From: Ashinkailepas kermadecensis
Lineage: Eukaryota > Arthropoda > Thecostraca > Neolepadidae
Length of the DNA: 64,000 nucleotides
Assembly: GCA_034440615.1 (NCBI GenBank)
Contig: JAOTOM010005181.1
Coordinates: forward strand, 981,001 to 1,045,000
Direction: 5' to 3'
Part shown: piece after piece, positions 11,401 to 22,619 of the stretch
Layout: the number at the start of each line of letters is the position of its first letter
How positions within the stretch are numbered: position 1 is the first letter of the stretch
The notes under the pieces: model-generated
Databases searched by the model: none
Told to the model about the DNA's origin: nothing
The model's input: only the letters and a program-made list of their open reading frames with translations
Program-made: the position numbers and the translations under genes

Positions 11401-11760
11401 GTTATGATGTAATCGACACCTGCACCTGGCGTCATGGTTTCATTTGACTCGACTTTGACTTCAGTGATCTGGAAAGAATGGAACTAATTTTTTAGTGTGT
11501 GCTCATCAATTATCAGAAGGTGCCTACAATATAAGAAGATGACTTGGAGCTTTTGTTTCATATATTATATTTTGGAATGTTGTTTCTTGTCCACGTTGTG
11601 AGATGTTGGCATGTTGTTTTATGTTGTTTGGCGTGGGAGTAATGGATCCTGTTAGCACCGCATTAGGAAGCCTCCAGAGAATGGACTACATCCCTGCACA
11701 TCACTGGATCTACTCTTGTTTAAAGAAAATGTCTGAACACTTCACCGATCGCGTGCCGGT
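11401..11760. other. No supported gene
   Basis: AT-richer sequence. A plus-strand frame beginning at 11603 has about 52 non-repeat codons before it enters the 15-bp array. I do not recognise those codons as a protein and treat them as chance. Confidence 0.4.
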
Positions 11761-12270
11761 GCCCAGGAGAGCCGTTCCCAAGAGAGCCGTGCCCAGGAGA
11801 GCCGTGCCCAGGAGAGCCGTGCCCAGGAGAGCCGTACCCAGGAGAGCCGTGCCCAGGAGAGCCGTGCCCAGGAGAGCCGCGCCCAGGAGAGCCGCGCCCA
11901 GGAGAGCCGTGCCCAGGAGAGCCGCGCCCAGGAGAGCCGCGCCCAGGAGAGCCGTGCCCAGGAGAGCCGTGCCCAGGAGAGCCGTGCCCAGGAGAGCCGT
12001 GCCCAGGAGAGCCGTGCCCAGGAGAGCCGTGCCCAGGAGAGCCGTGCCCAGGAGAGCCGTGCCCAGGAGAGCCGTGCCCAGGAGAGCCGCGCCCAGGAGA
12101 GCCGTGCCCAGGAGAGCCGTGCCCAGGAGAGCCGTGCCCAGGAGAGCCGTGCCCAGGAGAGCCGCGCCCAGGAGAGCCGCGCCCAGGAGAGCCGTGCCCA
12201 GGAGAGCCGTGCCCAGGAGAGCCGTACCCAGGAGAGCCGTGCCCAGGAGAGCCGTGCCCAGGAGAGCCGC
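11761..12270. repeat. 15-bp minisatellite, exactly 34 copies
   Basis: Unit GCCCAGGAGAGCCGT, perfectly phased with no indels over 510 bp. Nearly all variation is a T/C switch at the last base (C in units 8, 9, 11, 12, 22, 27, 28 and 34). Units 6 and 32 begin with A, and unit 2 begins with T and has one more change. Because 15 is a multiple of 3, frames are open on both strands: Pro-Arg-Arg-Ala-Val on plus; Gly-His-Gly-Ser-Pro, Leu-Leu-Gly-Thr-Ala and Arg-Leu-Ser-Trp-Ala on minus. Openness in several frames, with no excess of silent changes, argues against a protein. Confidence 0.97.
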
Positions 12271-12740
12271 GCCCCATTCAGACATTCCTCGGGTGAATCG
12301 AAGGAGATGCGACCAATAAAAGATGACGCGTCATTAGTGTCAGCATATGGAGCCACCATACTTCACGTCGCTGACAAGACAATCAAAAAGTTGTCAGAGC
12401 TCTGTTTGCCATGCTGATGACAGAATGCTGGTTAAACAATCGCCATCCGTGTGAAAAGAACAACCATTAGCAAGTGCCTCGCTGTTTTAACTCGTTAACA
12501 GGCGCAGGGAAAGGCGCACGCGCGGCACTTCAGACCAAACCAGATCAGCGCTTTTACACATAGACAATGTGGTCCATTCGCACCCGGTTAGCCGTCTCTA
12601 TTAAATTACGGAAATTGACGCGCGGCCCACCAGCCCTTTCCACCCTGATTGGGTATTCGCCGGGTTAACGTGATTTCCGCTCATGAATAGACTGTCGGGG
12701 CGAGGCGATAGGACGCTGGAGGCTGCAGCGACATACGTCA
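12271..12740. other. No supported gene
   Basis: Mixed sequence separating the 15-bp and 84-bp arrays. An AATAAA hexamer occurs near 12312, without any gene to terminate. Confidence 0.45.
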
Positions 12741-13665
12741 GCTGTACGCAGTGAGACTGGTATGTACCCGTCAGAGCGACACCACGGCCGGAGCCAGCTG
12801 AGACGACACCAGCGGCAAGATTCAGCTGTACGCAGTGAGACTGGTATGTACCCGTCAGAGCGGCACCACGGCCGGAGCCAGCTGACACGACACCAGCGGC
12901 AAGATTCAGCTGTACGCAGTGAGACTGGTATGTACCCGTCAGAGCGGCACTACGGCCGGAGCCAGCTGACACGACACCAGCGGCAAGATTCAGCTGTACG
13001 CAGTGAGACTGGTATGTACCCGTCAGAGCGGACACCACGGCCGGAGCCAGCTGAGACGACACCAGCGGCAAGATTCAGCTGTACGCAGTGAGACTGGTAT
13101 GTACCCGTCAGAGCGGCACCACGGCCGGAGCCAGCTGACACGACACCAGCGGCAAGATTCAGCTGTACGCAGTGAGACTGGTATGTACCCGCCAGAGCGG
13201 CACCACGGCCGGAGCCAGCTGACACGACACCAGCGGCAAGATTCAGCTGTACGCAGTGAGACTGGTATGTACCCGTCAGAGCGGCACCACGGCCGGAGCC
13301 AGCTGACACGACACCAGCGGCAAGATTCAGCTGTACGCAGTGAGACTGGTATGTACCCGTCAGAGCGGCACCACGGCCGGAGCCAGCTGAGACGACACCA
13401 GCGGCAAGATTCAGCTGTACGCAGTGAGACTGGTATGTACCCGTCCGAGCGGCACCACGGCCGGAGCCAGCTGAGACGACACCAGCGGCAAGATTCAGCT
13501 GTACGCAGTGAGACTGGTATGTACCCGTCAGAGCGGCACCACGGCCGGAGCCAGCTGAGACGACACCAGCGGCAATATTGAGCTGTACGCAGTGAGACTG
13601 GTATGTCCCCGTCAGAGCGGCACCACGGCCGGAGCCAGCTGAGACGACACCAGCGGCAAGACCCG
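12741..13665. repeat. 84-bp minisatellite, 11 copies
   Basis: The segment CTGGTATGTACCCGTCAGAG recurs at 12757, 12841, 12925, 13009, 13094, 13178, 13262, 13346, 13430, 13514 and 13598. The period is 84 except for one inserted base in the fourth unit. That insertion shifts a 28-residue repeat frame on both strands, so no single frame crosses the array. This is better explained as a non-coding minisatellite than as a repeat protein. Confidence 0.97.
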
Positions 13666-13955
13666 CCGAGTGATACTGGCCGATAGGCGAAAGTTACGTG
13701 GTCGCAGAAAAGAAGTGTCGCATCAATGGAGACATTCAATGGCATGATTCGGCCATGGAAAGCTTGCGATTGGAAATGGCGATTCGTTTCTTCCAGTTAT
13801 TTGCATGCGAGGAGCCTTTCACCCTGGTAGGTTTTTGATTTATAAAAATATACCTTCTCAGACACAATTTAACACAATTCCCTGTCACATCAGAGCCACA
13901 TCCTCTGGAGTAGATGACTCGCATGATAAATGAGTAGAGAGTACGTGAATGCATG
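13666..13955. other. No supported gene
   Basis: Unique sequence between the 84-bp array and a GA microsatellite. Short frames only. Confidence 0.45.
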
Positions 13956-14156
<201 letters not shown>

Positions 14157-14344
14157 GAGATGAAGAGTGGTTCATGATCCCAGTATTTTCAAAATGGGTG
14201 TTTAGCCTCCAAAGTTCTCCCCGAAAATTCATGCTGGTCGCTCATTCTTTTGAAATAATGCCATCTTTGTCCAGTTTCTCTTCTCCAAATTGTATTTTCC
14301 TCCCCAATTTCAATATTCATCGGTGTGCTACATGACTTTATCGC

Positions 14345-14388
14345 TCGTTCCCCCGCTGTCTGTCTGCCTGTCTATTTCTATCTGTTTA

Positions 14389-14445
<57 letters not shown>

Positions 14446-14446
14446 A

Positions 14447-14477
<31 letters not shown>

Positions 14478-14713
14478 GTCTGTGTCGGTGTCTGTGTCTG
14501 TGTCTGTGGCTGTGCCTGTATCTGTGTATGTATCTGTGCCTGTGACCGTGTCTGTGTCTGCGTCTGTGTCTGTGTCTGTGCCTGTGTCTGTGTCTGTGTC
14601 TGTGTCTGTGTCTGTGTATGTGTCTGTGTCTGTGTATGTGTTTGTGTCTGTGTCTGTGGCTGTGTCTGTGTATGTGCCTGTGTCTACGTCTGTGTCTGTG
14701 TTTGTGTCTGTCT
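14345..14713. repeat. (CTGT)n grading into (TGTGTC)n
   Basis: A CTGT tetranucleotide run to about 14475, then an imperfect TGTGTC hexanucleotide run. The change in period at the junction suggests one evolved from the other by slippage. Val-Ser frames through it are artefacts. Confidence 0.95.
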
Positions 14714-14818
14714 CATCTCCCTTTCCTTCTCTCCCTCTTTCTGTTTCTTTGTTCCTACCGCTTTCTTTTTTGCTCTCTTTCCCCTTTCTCTCTCATTTTT
14801 CTCTTTCACTCTGCATTC
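14714..14818. other. Polypyrimidine tract
   Basis: About 100 bp that is almost all C and T on the plus strand, ending near CATTCGGGGACAG. It resembles a splice-acceptor context, but no following exon is recognisable. Confidence 0.5.
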
Positions 14819-14994
14819 GGGGACAGGAGGTCTAGAGCCATATGTTGAAATTGCTGGTGCTGAGCGGCATGAGGTAGGTTCTGATAACTTAAATATTATT
14901 TTTATAGGACTGCAGCCGCGAAATGCTGCTCTTACTGAAACTATTTATCTTTCAACTCAGGACGCCGAGTTTTAAAACATAGCGTGAACTGAAT

Positions 14995-15345
14995 CAGGGG
15001 CGAATCTAGGATTTTCAGGGGGTGGGGAGGGTACTGGTCTGAAGTGGCAATATTTCTCCGGAGGGGCGCCACTGATTTTGAGGAATACATTTCGGGATGG
15101 GGGTAAGTAAGAGGAGGGTGCACCCGAGCGTCCTGAGAGGAGCCTTTTCCACCCAAAGGGCGTCTTTTTATTTAGAAGGGTGTCAGCGGCTCAAAAATGT
15201 GTTGAGCGAGGAGAGGCGTGGGTACACACGGGCGTCCTGGGGAGGAGCCTTTTCCAGTCGGATGGATGCCACATCTCCACCGGAGAGAGGCAGGCACAAC
15301 ATGCTGCCAGTTCCTCCCCCCCCCGATGGGTCCGCCAGTGGGCCG
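14995..15345 (+). mobile_element. Possible hAT-like terminus with internal duplication
   Basis: Begins CAGGGGCGAATCTAGGATTT followed by a GGGGGTGGGGAGGG tract. hAT transposons commonly start with CAG followed by a GGCG-like sequence, so this is a plausible terminal inverted repeat. Inside, GCGTCCTGAGAGGAGCCTTT recurs about 104 bp later as GCGTCCTGGGGAGGAGCCTT. No matching second terminus or transposase was found. Confidence 0.35.
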
Positions 15346-15831
15346 AATGCGCCATATGACAGCCGTTATTCATCATGCTGGCCTGAAATTAATTAGCAGT
15401 CCGTGAAGGCTGCGAAGCCATACCTTATATAAATTAGTGCTCCTCATGACCGAGGATCAGAATACCGAGCCACCAGCATTTGTCGATTTTCGTTAAAGTT
15501 TTGGCAGCGGAAGTTACTTTAAAGTTTCTCCTTGTAATGGATCGCCAGGTTTTGGCTGGGTGCCGGATCGGGTGAAAGAGGAGTTACCTCTGACAGGAAC
15601 TGTTCCAAAGTGGGGGGAAGGGCAAGAGCCATTTCGAAGTTCATTCATTCCATGCAATACCCATTGAGTTAATGCTAAACTCGACAAAGTTTGGGGGAGG
15701 CCCCACCCCTCTACCTCCCCTACTCCTACGCCCATGCGCAAGAGTCCACCTACAAGAACTACCAGCTGAATGAGCAGCTGGTTTTACAGTGAACAGCATC
15801 GACGGATTCCCGTCGAGCTATCTTTAGCTCA
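15346..15831. other. No supported gene
   Basis: Mixed sequence with GC-skewed patches. Short frames only. Confidence 0.4.
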
Positions 15832-16680
15832 TTGCGGATGCGTGAGAACAATCGACCTAGACCAGTGTGTCACAAGCCCACATACACCTACTCTTACCGG
15901 GCTCTCCCGGACATCACTAGCGAACCTGGCGATGCGTCCTGCACTCCGAAGAGACTGCCAGCCCTTCAATATCGCGCCCACGGCCGCGCCGTAATCGTCG
16001 ACGACGGCATCGACGACGGCCCCGAGCGGCGCCGGACGTGCCGCTTCCTGCCCAGCCCGGCGAATAATCTAATAGTCCTGCCGGCCGATATGCCGGACGG
16101 CATTTTTATTGCCTTCGACTGCCGACGACGCGACGGCAGATTTTTTCCGCATCCGGAGAGCATCCGGCGCCGCCGCCTGGACGGCCGCCATAATGACGTT
16201 GGCACCGAGGGCGGCCTATTGGCGGCAGCGATTTATGCGCGTCAGCTATTGTGCCGCACAGCGACTATTGTGGCGCACAGCGAGCCAGCGCGAGAGGCCG
16301 ACCCAGTGCTGTGTCGCAATGTCCACACCCGGACGACATGCCGCAGTGCGGCGTCGCTTCAGTCGCCGACGGCACAGCTTGCTGTTCCGGCCGGTGATGT
16401 CCGCCGACGGGTCAGGTTTGTCATGTTTAACATTTCACGATCACGAGGTATACAATCCAGCTTGATCAGGACGGATCGTCACCAGGCGGCAGAGATGTGC
16501 TTCGATTGCAGCGCCGCCACTCTGGTCACAAAACTCCGACCAAAGAAATCGTCTGGTCAGCTCACGGTCAGTGACGAAATGTACCACCACGTCGGGAGAG
16601 CATTGCTATCTCGAAAGTACGATATGTTATTGCGGTTTCTGCCTTGTTCGAAACCCAATTTTATCTTAAACACGGCATAA
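15832..16680 (+). CDS. Unassigned 282-codon open frame (doubtful gene)
   Basis: This is the longest frame in the window not caused by a tandem repeat. It overlaps a CpG-rich block (about 15950-16430) in which stop codons are rare by composition. The translation is rich in Arg, Ala and Asp with no signal peptide, membrane segment, zinc finger or catalytic motif I recognise. Smaller frames overlap it on both strands. It could be a chance frame in GC-rich DNA, which I think most likely, or a piece of an unknown exon. Conservation in a related genome or RNA evidence would decide. Confidence 0.12.
   Translation: MRMRENNRPRPVCHKPTYTYSYRALPDITSEPGDASCTPKRLPALQYRAHGRAVIVDDGIDDGPERRRTCRFLPSPANNLIVLPADMPDGIFIAFDCRRRDGRFFPHPESIRRRRLDGRHNDVGTEGGLLAAAIYARQLLCRTATIVAHSEPAREADPVLCRNVHTRTTCRSAASLQSPTAQLAVPAGDVRRRVRFVMFNISRSRGIQSSLIRTDRHQAAEMCFDCSAATLVTKLRPKKSSGQLTVSDEMYHHVGRALLSRKYDMLLRFLPCSKPNFILNTA
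15950..16430. promoter_or_regulatory. CpG-rich block
   Basis: Dense CpG with repeated CGACGACGGC-like patches, for example GTCGACGACGGCATCGACGA near 15998. It stands out from the AT-richer flanks. It may be a CpG island or an old GC-rich repeat; no core promoter element is obvious. Confidence 0.35.
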
Positions 16681-17820
16681 ATGCAGCATGCTTCACAACT
16701 ATTTCACAAGAACTTCTGACCAGACGGAGGAAAACATGCATTCTAATGAAGATAGCCAAGCATCTATGCTGCACAGTGTGTGCATATTGCACTAAATTAA
16801 TGAGCAATATGTGCAAGAAGTTGGCTGTTTTACATACTTTTACATCATTAAATGGCAAGGATGTTTTGCAACAAACTTATGTATGCTACATAGTGAGCTT
16901 TCCACACCATTGAACTCACCGACTAAAAAACATTCCACAACATTCGTAATAAGGTAAATCATGTTCCAAAGTGTTCGAAAGTCCAATTGTTCAATAAACA
17001 ACATCAGATGCAATAAGGCATGTACATGAGTTATTTAAATCTTTCTCGCCGTCAAAAAAGGAATACAATCGTCCTTTTGGAAGCGCTAAGTTCCTTTGCG
17101 TGCCTCTTTACAATTTGGCTAGCTAAGCGGTTCGGTTACCTCGGAAAATATACCTAAATGTAACAAACCAAAGTTCAACGCTGATATTCCGTCTGGTTGC
17201 ATCACTTTCTCCTCTCCGTGATTGCTTCATTGAGGTGAACGCCACGATTACCAGTTGTGTGGCAACTGTGCTAGCGCTATTCTTGACTTGACTAGCGTTG
17301 GCCGACTTTCCACCTTGTGGTGATATCAGCCGTTCCGTGCTATTCGTAATATCACAATACTAGCCGTGGCAGGGGATGGGAAATTGCATGGAGTTTCTCG
17401 ACTATTACTGAATGCAATGCCGCGATTGCGCAACACTCGTATTCGTCTAAATGGAGACAACAGCGGTAGACAGGGGCTTTCGCTATTAATGGTTACTACC
17501 AAATGCATCAAATTGTAACAATGCCTTTTTCGTGTTCTCTCTAAATATCACCTTGCAGCTTTAGCTTCCTTCTAACTTTGTGAACCACTGTCTTCAAGGA
17601 TATTCTTTTCCCAGCCATAGCAACCGAATACAAATATGATTCCATCTAAATAATTTTACATGTAAATGTTAAGAAAATCCACACTTTTAAAGCAGTGAAA
17701 TACTCTTCGCAGTTCCACCGAACTCGACCAAGGGCCTTATTGTAGGCAAATAAGCTTGCAAAAGAAACAATGTCATGCGCTACCAATCTGGATCTGCTAG
17801 ATGCACTCATAAATACAACA
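16681..17820. other. No supported gene
   Basis: About 1.1 kb of ordinary AT-balanced sequence with short unrecognised frames only. Confidence 0.45.
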
Positions 17821-18190
17821 CGTGCACCTTTAATTCTGGCATGCAGCCCCGCTCAGGGAGCCGCCAGTCGACATCAGTGACCTCCGATCCAACTCCAGCG
17901 CTCCGTCGGTGCCTGTCGCTCCGCGCCAGCTGGTAAGTCGGCGCCGACGCCGACCGACAGCCAGGCTCCTCCCATTCGACGGCAGCGGCACATCAATTGG
18001 TTGCAGTGCGATCCCCTCGAACAAAAACAAAAGACCAATCAAGGGCCAGGAAGGCGACTGCCGGGGCGCCTAGGTCGGCCAGGGCCGCACAAAGAAGCGA
18101 ATGGAATCGTGCGGCACTGTACTGATCGATGGCGCATTAGTCACAAGGTGTGCTGGGTCGGAACTGGCGGTGACCGTTGGGCAGTGTAAA
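17821..18190 (+). promoter_or_regulatory. GC-rich segment with donor-like splice site
   Basis: An AT-rich CATAAATA at about 17809 is followed by a GC-rich run ending in CAGCTG/GTAAGTCGG near 17930, a good match to a 5' splice site. Together they could be a TATA-like promoter and a short first exon, but no downstream exon is recognisable. Confidence 0.15.
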
Positions 18191-18209
18191 TCTCACGCTA
18201 CACACTCAC

Positions 18210-18250
18210 ACGCACGCACACACACACACACACACCCACACCCACATACA

Positions 18251-18301
<51 letters not shown>
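18210..18301. repeat. (CA)n followed by (AT)n
   Basis: ACAC/CCACAC tract to about 18248, then about 48 bp of pure TA dinucleotide. Confidence 0.95.
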
Positions 18302-18362
18302 GCTGATAGCCAACAGCCAGCCTAGACACAGCTCTGCCCAGTAATCAACATGAAGCTAGCCC

Positions 18363-18422
18363 AGCAGTCCACAGTCAGTCGACGGTCAGTCCACAGTCAG
18401 TCCACAGTCAGTCCACAGTCCG
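18363..18422. repeat. 13-bp tandem repeat CAGTCCACAGT
   Basis: Four to five units of about 13 bp (CAGTCAGTCCACA) with minor substitutions. Confidence 0.85.
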
Positions 18423-18661
18423 TCCTCGCCGGCAGCCGGCGCGACGTTCTCTGTTCGGAACAGCCGCTCGGAACAGCCGCTCGTGCCAGTCGTCGCTGCC
18501 AGGTCGACGGCCTTTGTACACTGCAGTCCACTTTTCTGGGCACAATGACTGCCGCGGCGGCTGCCTCTCAGTTCCGACGGCGGCCAAAATCGATGGCGAG
18601 TGCAGGGAACGGGTTGACTTCAGGCAGCCCGCTGACGGCTGGCCACGGCAGCGTCGACAAT

Positions 18662-18706
18662 ACTGGTGCTGGTGCTGGTGCTGGTGCCGGTGCTGGTGCT
18701 GACGCC
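18662..18706. repeat. (GGTGCT)n hexanucleotide repeat
   Basis: About seven GGTGCT units with one C variant. It encodes Gly-Ala in one frame, inside an otherwise unrecognised 157-codon frame. Confidence 0.9.
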
Positions 18707-18799
18707 GCCTGGCCTGGTGGTACTGCTGGTGTTGGTGTTGGCACGGATGTGATCGTTCCATTCGCTCGCTTTTCAATTTGCGATTCCACCTTCCTGTTC

Positions 18800-20095
18800 T
18801 CTTTTCTTAATTTTAATATGTGAACAGTTTGTCTTTTAAACGCTTTAGTATAATAAATTCAACGCATCATTTGGCTGTTGCCATAAATGGGCATAATTAA
18901 CGTATGCTTCTCTTCCGGGGGAGATGATGTATTCCCGTATGGTATGCGTGATTCCAATGTGGGATGTGTGAGTTCACCGTAAATATGCTATGACACACGT
19001 TCGTCACAAATATACGATGTCGACAAATATATGACAGGTCATCGACACGTTATTGATATCGCTAGGTGCAGATTTTCGTTCCAAATGTCCATGCACTATT
19101 TTCCCGGCGAACTTAGATCGTCGGCCGAGTAATGCCCGGGAGCGAACAATGCAATGAATGAAAAACAAAGACGCCCACCAAGTCCATCAGTCACGCTTCA
19201 TTTGACCAAAGAGATTGTTGATGTTCAAGATGTCATCTACTAAAAAAGCGTGCACCCTGATATCCAAGCCTATTTGTATCACATCAATAATGGGCCCAGT
19301 TCGCAACAGAGTACAACAAGAACGCAACTCAGCTTATACTTCCATCTCAATAATAAAGAAAATACAGCCAACTAGCATCAACCATAGAAGTTACACAGAA
19401 GATATGTCGACGTCTATTAAAGAAGACGACGACGTCCACATGAATTCCAGTAGCGGCCCAGCGCGCCAGGCCAGACCAGCTGTTGTCACGTGGCAGCGAG
19501 ACCACGTGACCGGACGTCGTGTCACATGACCGCCAGAGCGAAAGGTCAAGTGTTGGCCGGCAGAGCGACAGGTCAAGTGTTGGCCGACAGTCCATTCCTT
19601 GGTACGGGAGAGTCCTTTGAGTTCCTATGTATTTTGTAAGGGCCTGGTTAGAGGAACATGATAATATCTGCATCAGTCAATACAGAGCTGGATTGTGAGA
19701 GGTAGCCTCTTTAGAAAAAGAAACAATGGCAGTCTCATTTTCTCCGCGACAGTTTAGACAGTCTCTTCTTTCCACGCTTTCTTATTTCGGTAATTTATCT
19801 TAACTGGGCATCATGTTTTTATCGCTATGTAAAATTAGAGCATATGATGGAACGCTAAAGTGACATTGACTTCGAAAACACCTATTGTAATCTTCCTTCT
19901 TTCGATTTCACACATTCGCTCCTTCACCATTGGCCTTCTTCATTCTTTGACCTTCTTCATACAAGAACCTCCTTGTGGTGCTAGTTCCTCGTGATATTGC
20001 AATATCTGGAAATTACGGGCGTGGAAAGTTATCTTCTGGGACTATGACAAGAAGTCATTCCAGTACTCCAGTAGAAGGACACCACTTGCTCCTGG
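18800..20095. other. No supported gene
   Basis: About 1.3 kb of mixed sequence. A small direct repeat (AGAGCGACAGGTCAAGTGTTG type) occurs near 19535-19585. No recognisable frame. Confidence 0.45.
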
Positions 20096-20099
20096 AGCT

Positions 20100-20515
20100 G
20101 CTGCTCCTTTTCGGGGAGGCCGCAGCAGTTCCCTCTCAGTGAGCCCACAACAACTTCCTTTCGGAAAGCCCTCAGCAGATTCCTCTCGGGTAGCCGGCAG
20201 TAGTCTCCTCTCGGGCAGGCCACAGCAGCTCCCTCTCGGGAAGTCCACGGCAGTTCCCGTCAGGGAGCACGCAACCGATCCCTCCCAGGAAGCCCGCAGC
20301 AGCTCCCTCCTGGGGAGGCTGCAGCAGCCCCTCCCCAGGAGGCGACAGCAGCTACCTCTCGGGGAGGCCGCAACAGCTCCTTCTCGGGAGGCCGCAGCAT
20401 CCCCTCTCGGTGAGGCCGCAGCAGCCCCCCCCCAGGAGCCCGCAGCAGCCCCCTCTCGGGAGCCCGCAGCATCCCCTCTCGGGGAGGCCGCAGCAGCTCC
20501 CTCCCCGAGAACAGC
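20100..20515. repeat. Degenerate 24-30-bp GC-rich minisatellite
   Basis: About 15 diverged units of the form GAGGCCGCAGCAGCTCCCTC followed by TCGGG. Unit length varies by whole triplets or not at all in places, so frames of 100-268 codons run through on both strands (Ala-, Pro- and Arg-rich). Openness on both strands, together with no flanking domain, argues against coding. Confidence 0.85.
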
Positions 20516-20929
20516 GACCGCGGAGGCAGCCGTCCGACTAAAACAGTGCCGCCGTCGTCTCCTTGCATCGATTGCGACGCGTTTCCGCCGGCCCAATGGA
20601 CTTCCGGCCGGGCGCGATGAGGGATGGGGATGGAAAAATGACGAATAAGAGCGGCGTAATGGTGGCCGGCGACAGAGGATGTGGGGTAATGGACGGCGCC
20701 GGAGCACTCGGTCTAATTGGGGTGGCCGACAGCCGAGCCGTATGAATGCGTAATGACTGTAATGCCAAGTATCGGTGGCTTCCGACGGCCGCCGTAACGA
20801 GCCATTGTCAGTGGACTGCAGGCTCCGACACTGCTTCAGCTCGTCCAAGTACCGCCAGACTCACTGAACACTGATTGTGTTCCGTGTTGATGTTGCAGCG
20901 CTTTGAACTTATTGGAAGTACTGAGCAGC

Positions 20930-21365
20930 GGCAGTTGTCGGTAGCTGTGGTCAGGGTGCAGTAGCTGTAGTGGGCGGTGCAGGGTGGGTGTCCGTGTGGT
21001 TGTTGAGGAAGGCAGCGGCAGTTGTCGGTAGCTGTGGTCAGGGTGCAGTAGCTGTAGTGGGCGGTGCAGGGTGGGTGTCCGTGTGGTTGTTGAATGAGGC
21101 AGCGGCAGTTGTCGGTAGCTGTGGTCAGGGTGCAGTAGCTGTAGTGGGCGGTGCAGGGTGGGTGTCCGTGGGATTGTTGAATGAGGCAGCGATAGTTGTC
21201 GGTAGCTGTGGTCAGGGTGCAGTAGCTGTAGTGGGCGGTGCAGGGTGGGTGTCCGTGGGATTGTTGAATGAGGCAGCGGCAGTTGTCGGTAGCTGTGGTC
21301 AGGGTGCAGTAGCTGTAGTGGGCGGTGCAGGGTGGGTGTCCGTGGGATTGCTGAGGAAGGGATGT
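20930..21365. repeat. 87-bp minisatellite, 5 copies
   Basis: Units start with GGCAGTTGTCGGTAGCTGTG at 20930, 21017, 21104, 21191 and 21278. Each contains GGGTGCAGTAGCTGTAGTGG. Because 87 is 29 codons, frames with a 29-residue repeat are open on both strands. Confidence 0.96.
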
Positions 21366-21925
21366 GATTGTCACTAAGTCGTGCGATAATTCGGTTGGCT
21401 CGAGCGCCGGCCTGCATTAGTCTCTCCTGTTCCGACAAGAAGGCGTTCGAGCCGCCACACCGGCTCACATTTAGCCCCAGGGTCAGCTGAGAGGGTCAGC
21501 TGATCAGGCAAGGCAGCCAATCCCTCGTATTAGTGCATTGGAGGCATGCTAAGCTCTCGGCCAAAATTCGACTATCCAACCGGAAGTATCAGATTAGGTG
21601 ATGGAGCCAGGGTTTACGCAACAAGCTCTGCTTAGCATATAACCCTGATACGTTAGGTCACCGCAGCAAACATGCGGACATGAATTATTCGAGAGAAATG
21701 AATGCTTGGTTATCGATGTCTTTGGTGTCTTGGTCTTTTCGACCAAGTTCGGTTGGGATGAAAATATAATTGACTACATGTCGTAGATGAATATGAAAAT
21801 GCTTGTGTTACATTTACTGTCGCTTAAGTTGTTGCTTTTATCAGGGACTCTAATCAAGCCAGCAATCAAACTGTCTGTAAATAACACAAAGCTGCTTGCA
21901 GAATAGCGTTGCTATCAAACGCTCA
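21366..21925. other. No supported gene
   Basis: Unique sequence between two arrays. No recognisable frame. Confidence 0.45.
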
Positions 21926-21927
21926 AG

Positions 21928-22415
21928 CATCACCACATTGTAACTAAGATGGACCCAGATCACACGTTCTTCATCACCACATTGTAACCAAGATGGATCC
22001 AGATCACACGTTCTTCATCACCACATTGTAACCAAGATGGATCCAGAGCACACGTTCTTCATCACCACATTGTAACCAAGATGGATCCAGATCACACGTT
22101 CTTCATCACCACTTTGTGACCAAGATGGACCCAGATCACACGTTCTTCATCACCACATTGTAACCAAGATGGATCCAGATCACACGTTCTTCATCACCAC
22201 ATTGTGACCAAGATGGACCCAGATCACACGTTCTTCATCACCACATTGTAACCAAGATGGATCCAGATCACACGTTCTTCATCACCACATTGTAACCAAG
22301 ATGGACCCAGATCACACGTTCTTCATCACCACATTGTAACCAAGATGGATCCAGATCACACGTTCTTCATCATCACATTGTAGTCAAGATGGATCCAGAT
22401 CACACGTTCTTCAGC
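21928..22415. repeat. 44-bp satellite, 11 copies
   Basis: Unit contains CATCACCACATTGTAACCAA, then GATGGATCCAGATCACACGT and TCTT. Eleven units run from about 21928 to 22412 with rare substitutions (GTGACC for GTAACC, GACCC for GATCC). Every full unit is the same length. Confidence 0.97.
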
Positions 22416-22619
22416 GTGCTCTTTTCCCAAGACATCCGTGATGCTGATGGTGTAGCGGAACCTGAATCGGCAGAGACTGCTGCAGCCCGAGGAGCTGTCG
22501 ATGATGGCTGAACGCTTTGAGAGCCCGTGGAAATCCGATGGCGAGCGCTCATAGTTGGTCCGATCAAGACAGATGATGTGATGGAAATAGCTACAGCGCC
22601 ATGTGTACATTGGAATTTC

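Noticed and set aside
11603..12359. Pro-Arg-Arg-Ala-Val repeat protein on plus, or collagen/silk-like Gly-Ser-Pro repeats on minus
   Set aside because: Frames are open on both strands over the 15-bp array. Variation is one T/C site with no silent-change excess.
20042..21468. Ala/Pro/Arg-rich frames on both strands over the 20.1-kb and 20.9-kb minisatellites
   Set aside because: Triplet-length repeat units keep frames open on both strands; no recognisable domain outside the repeats.
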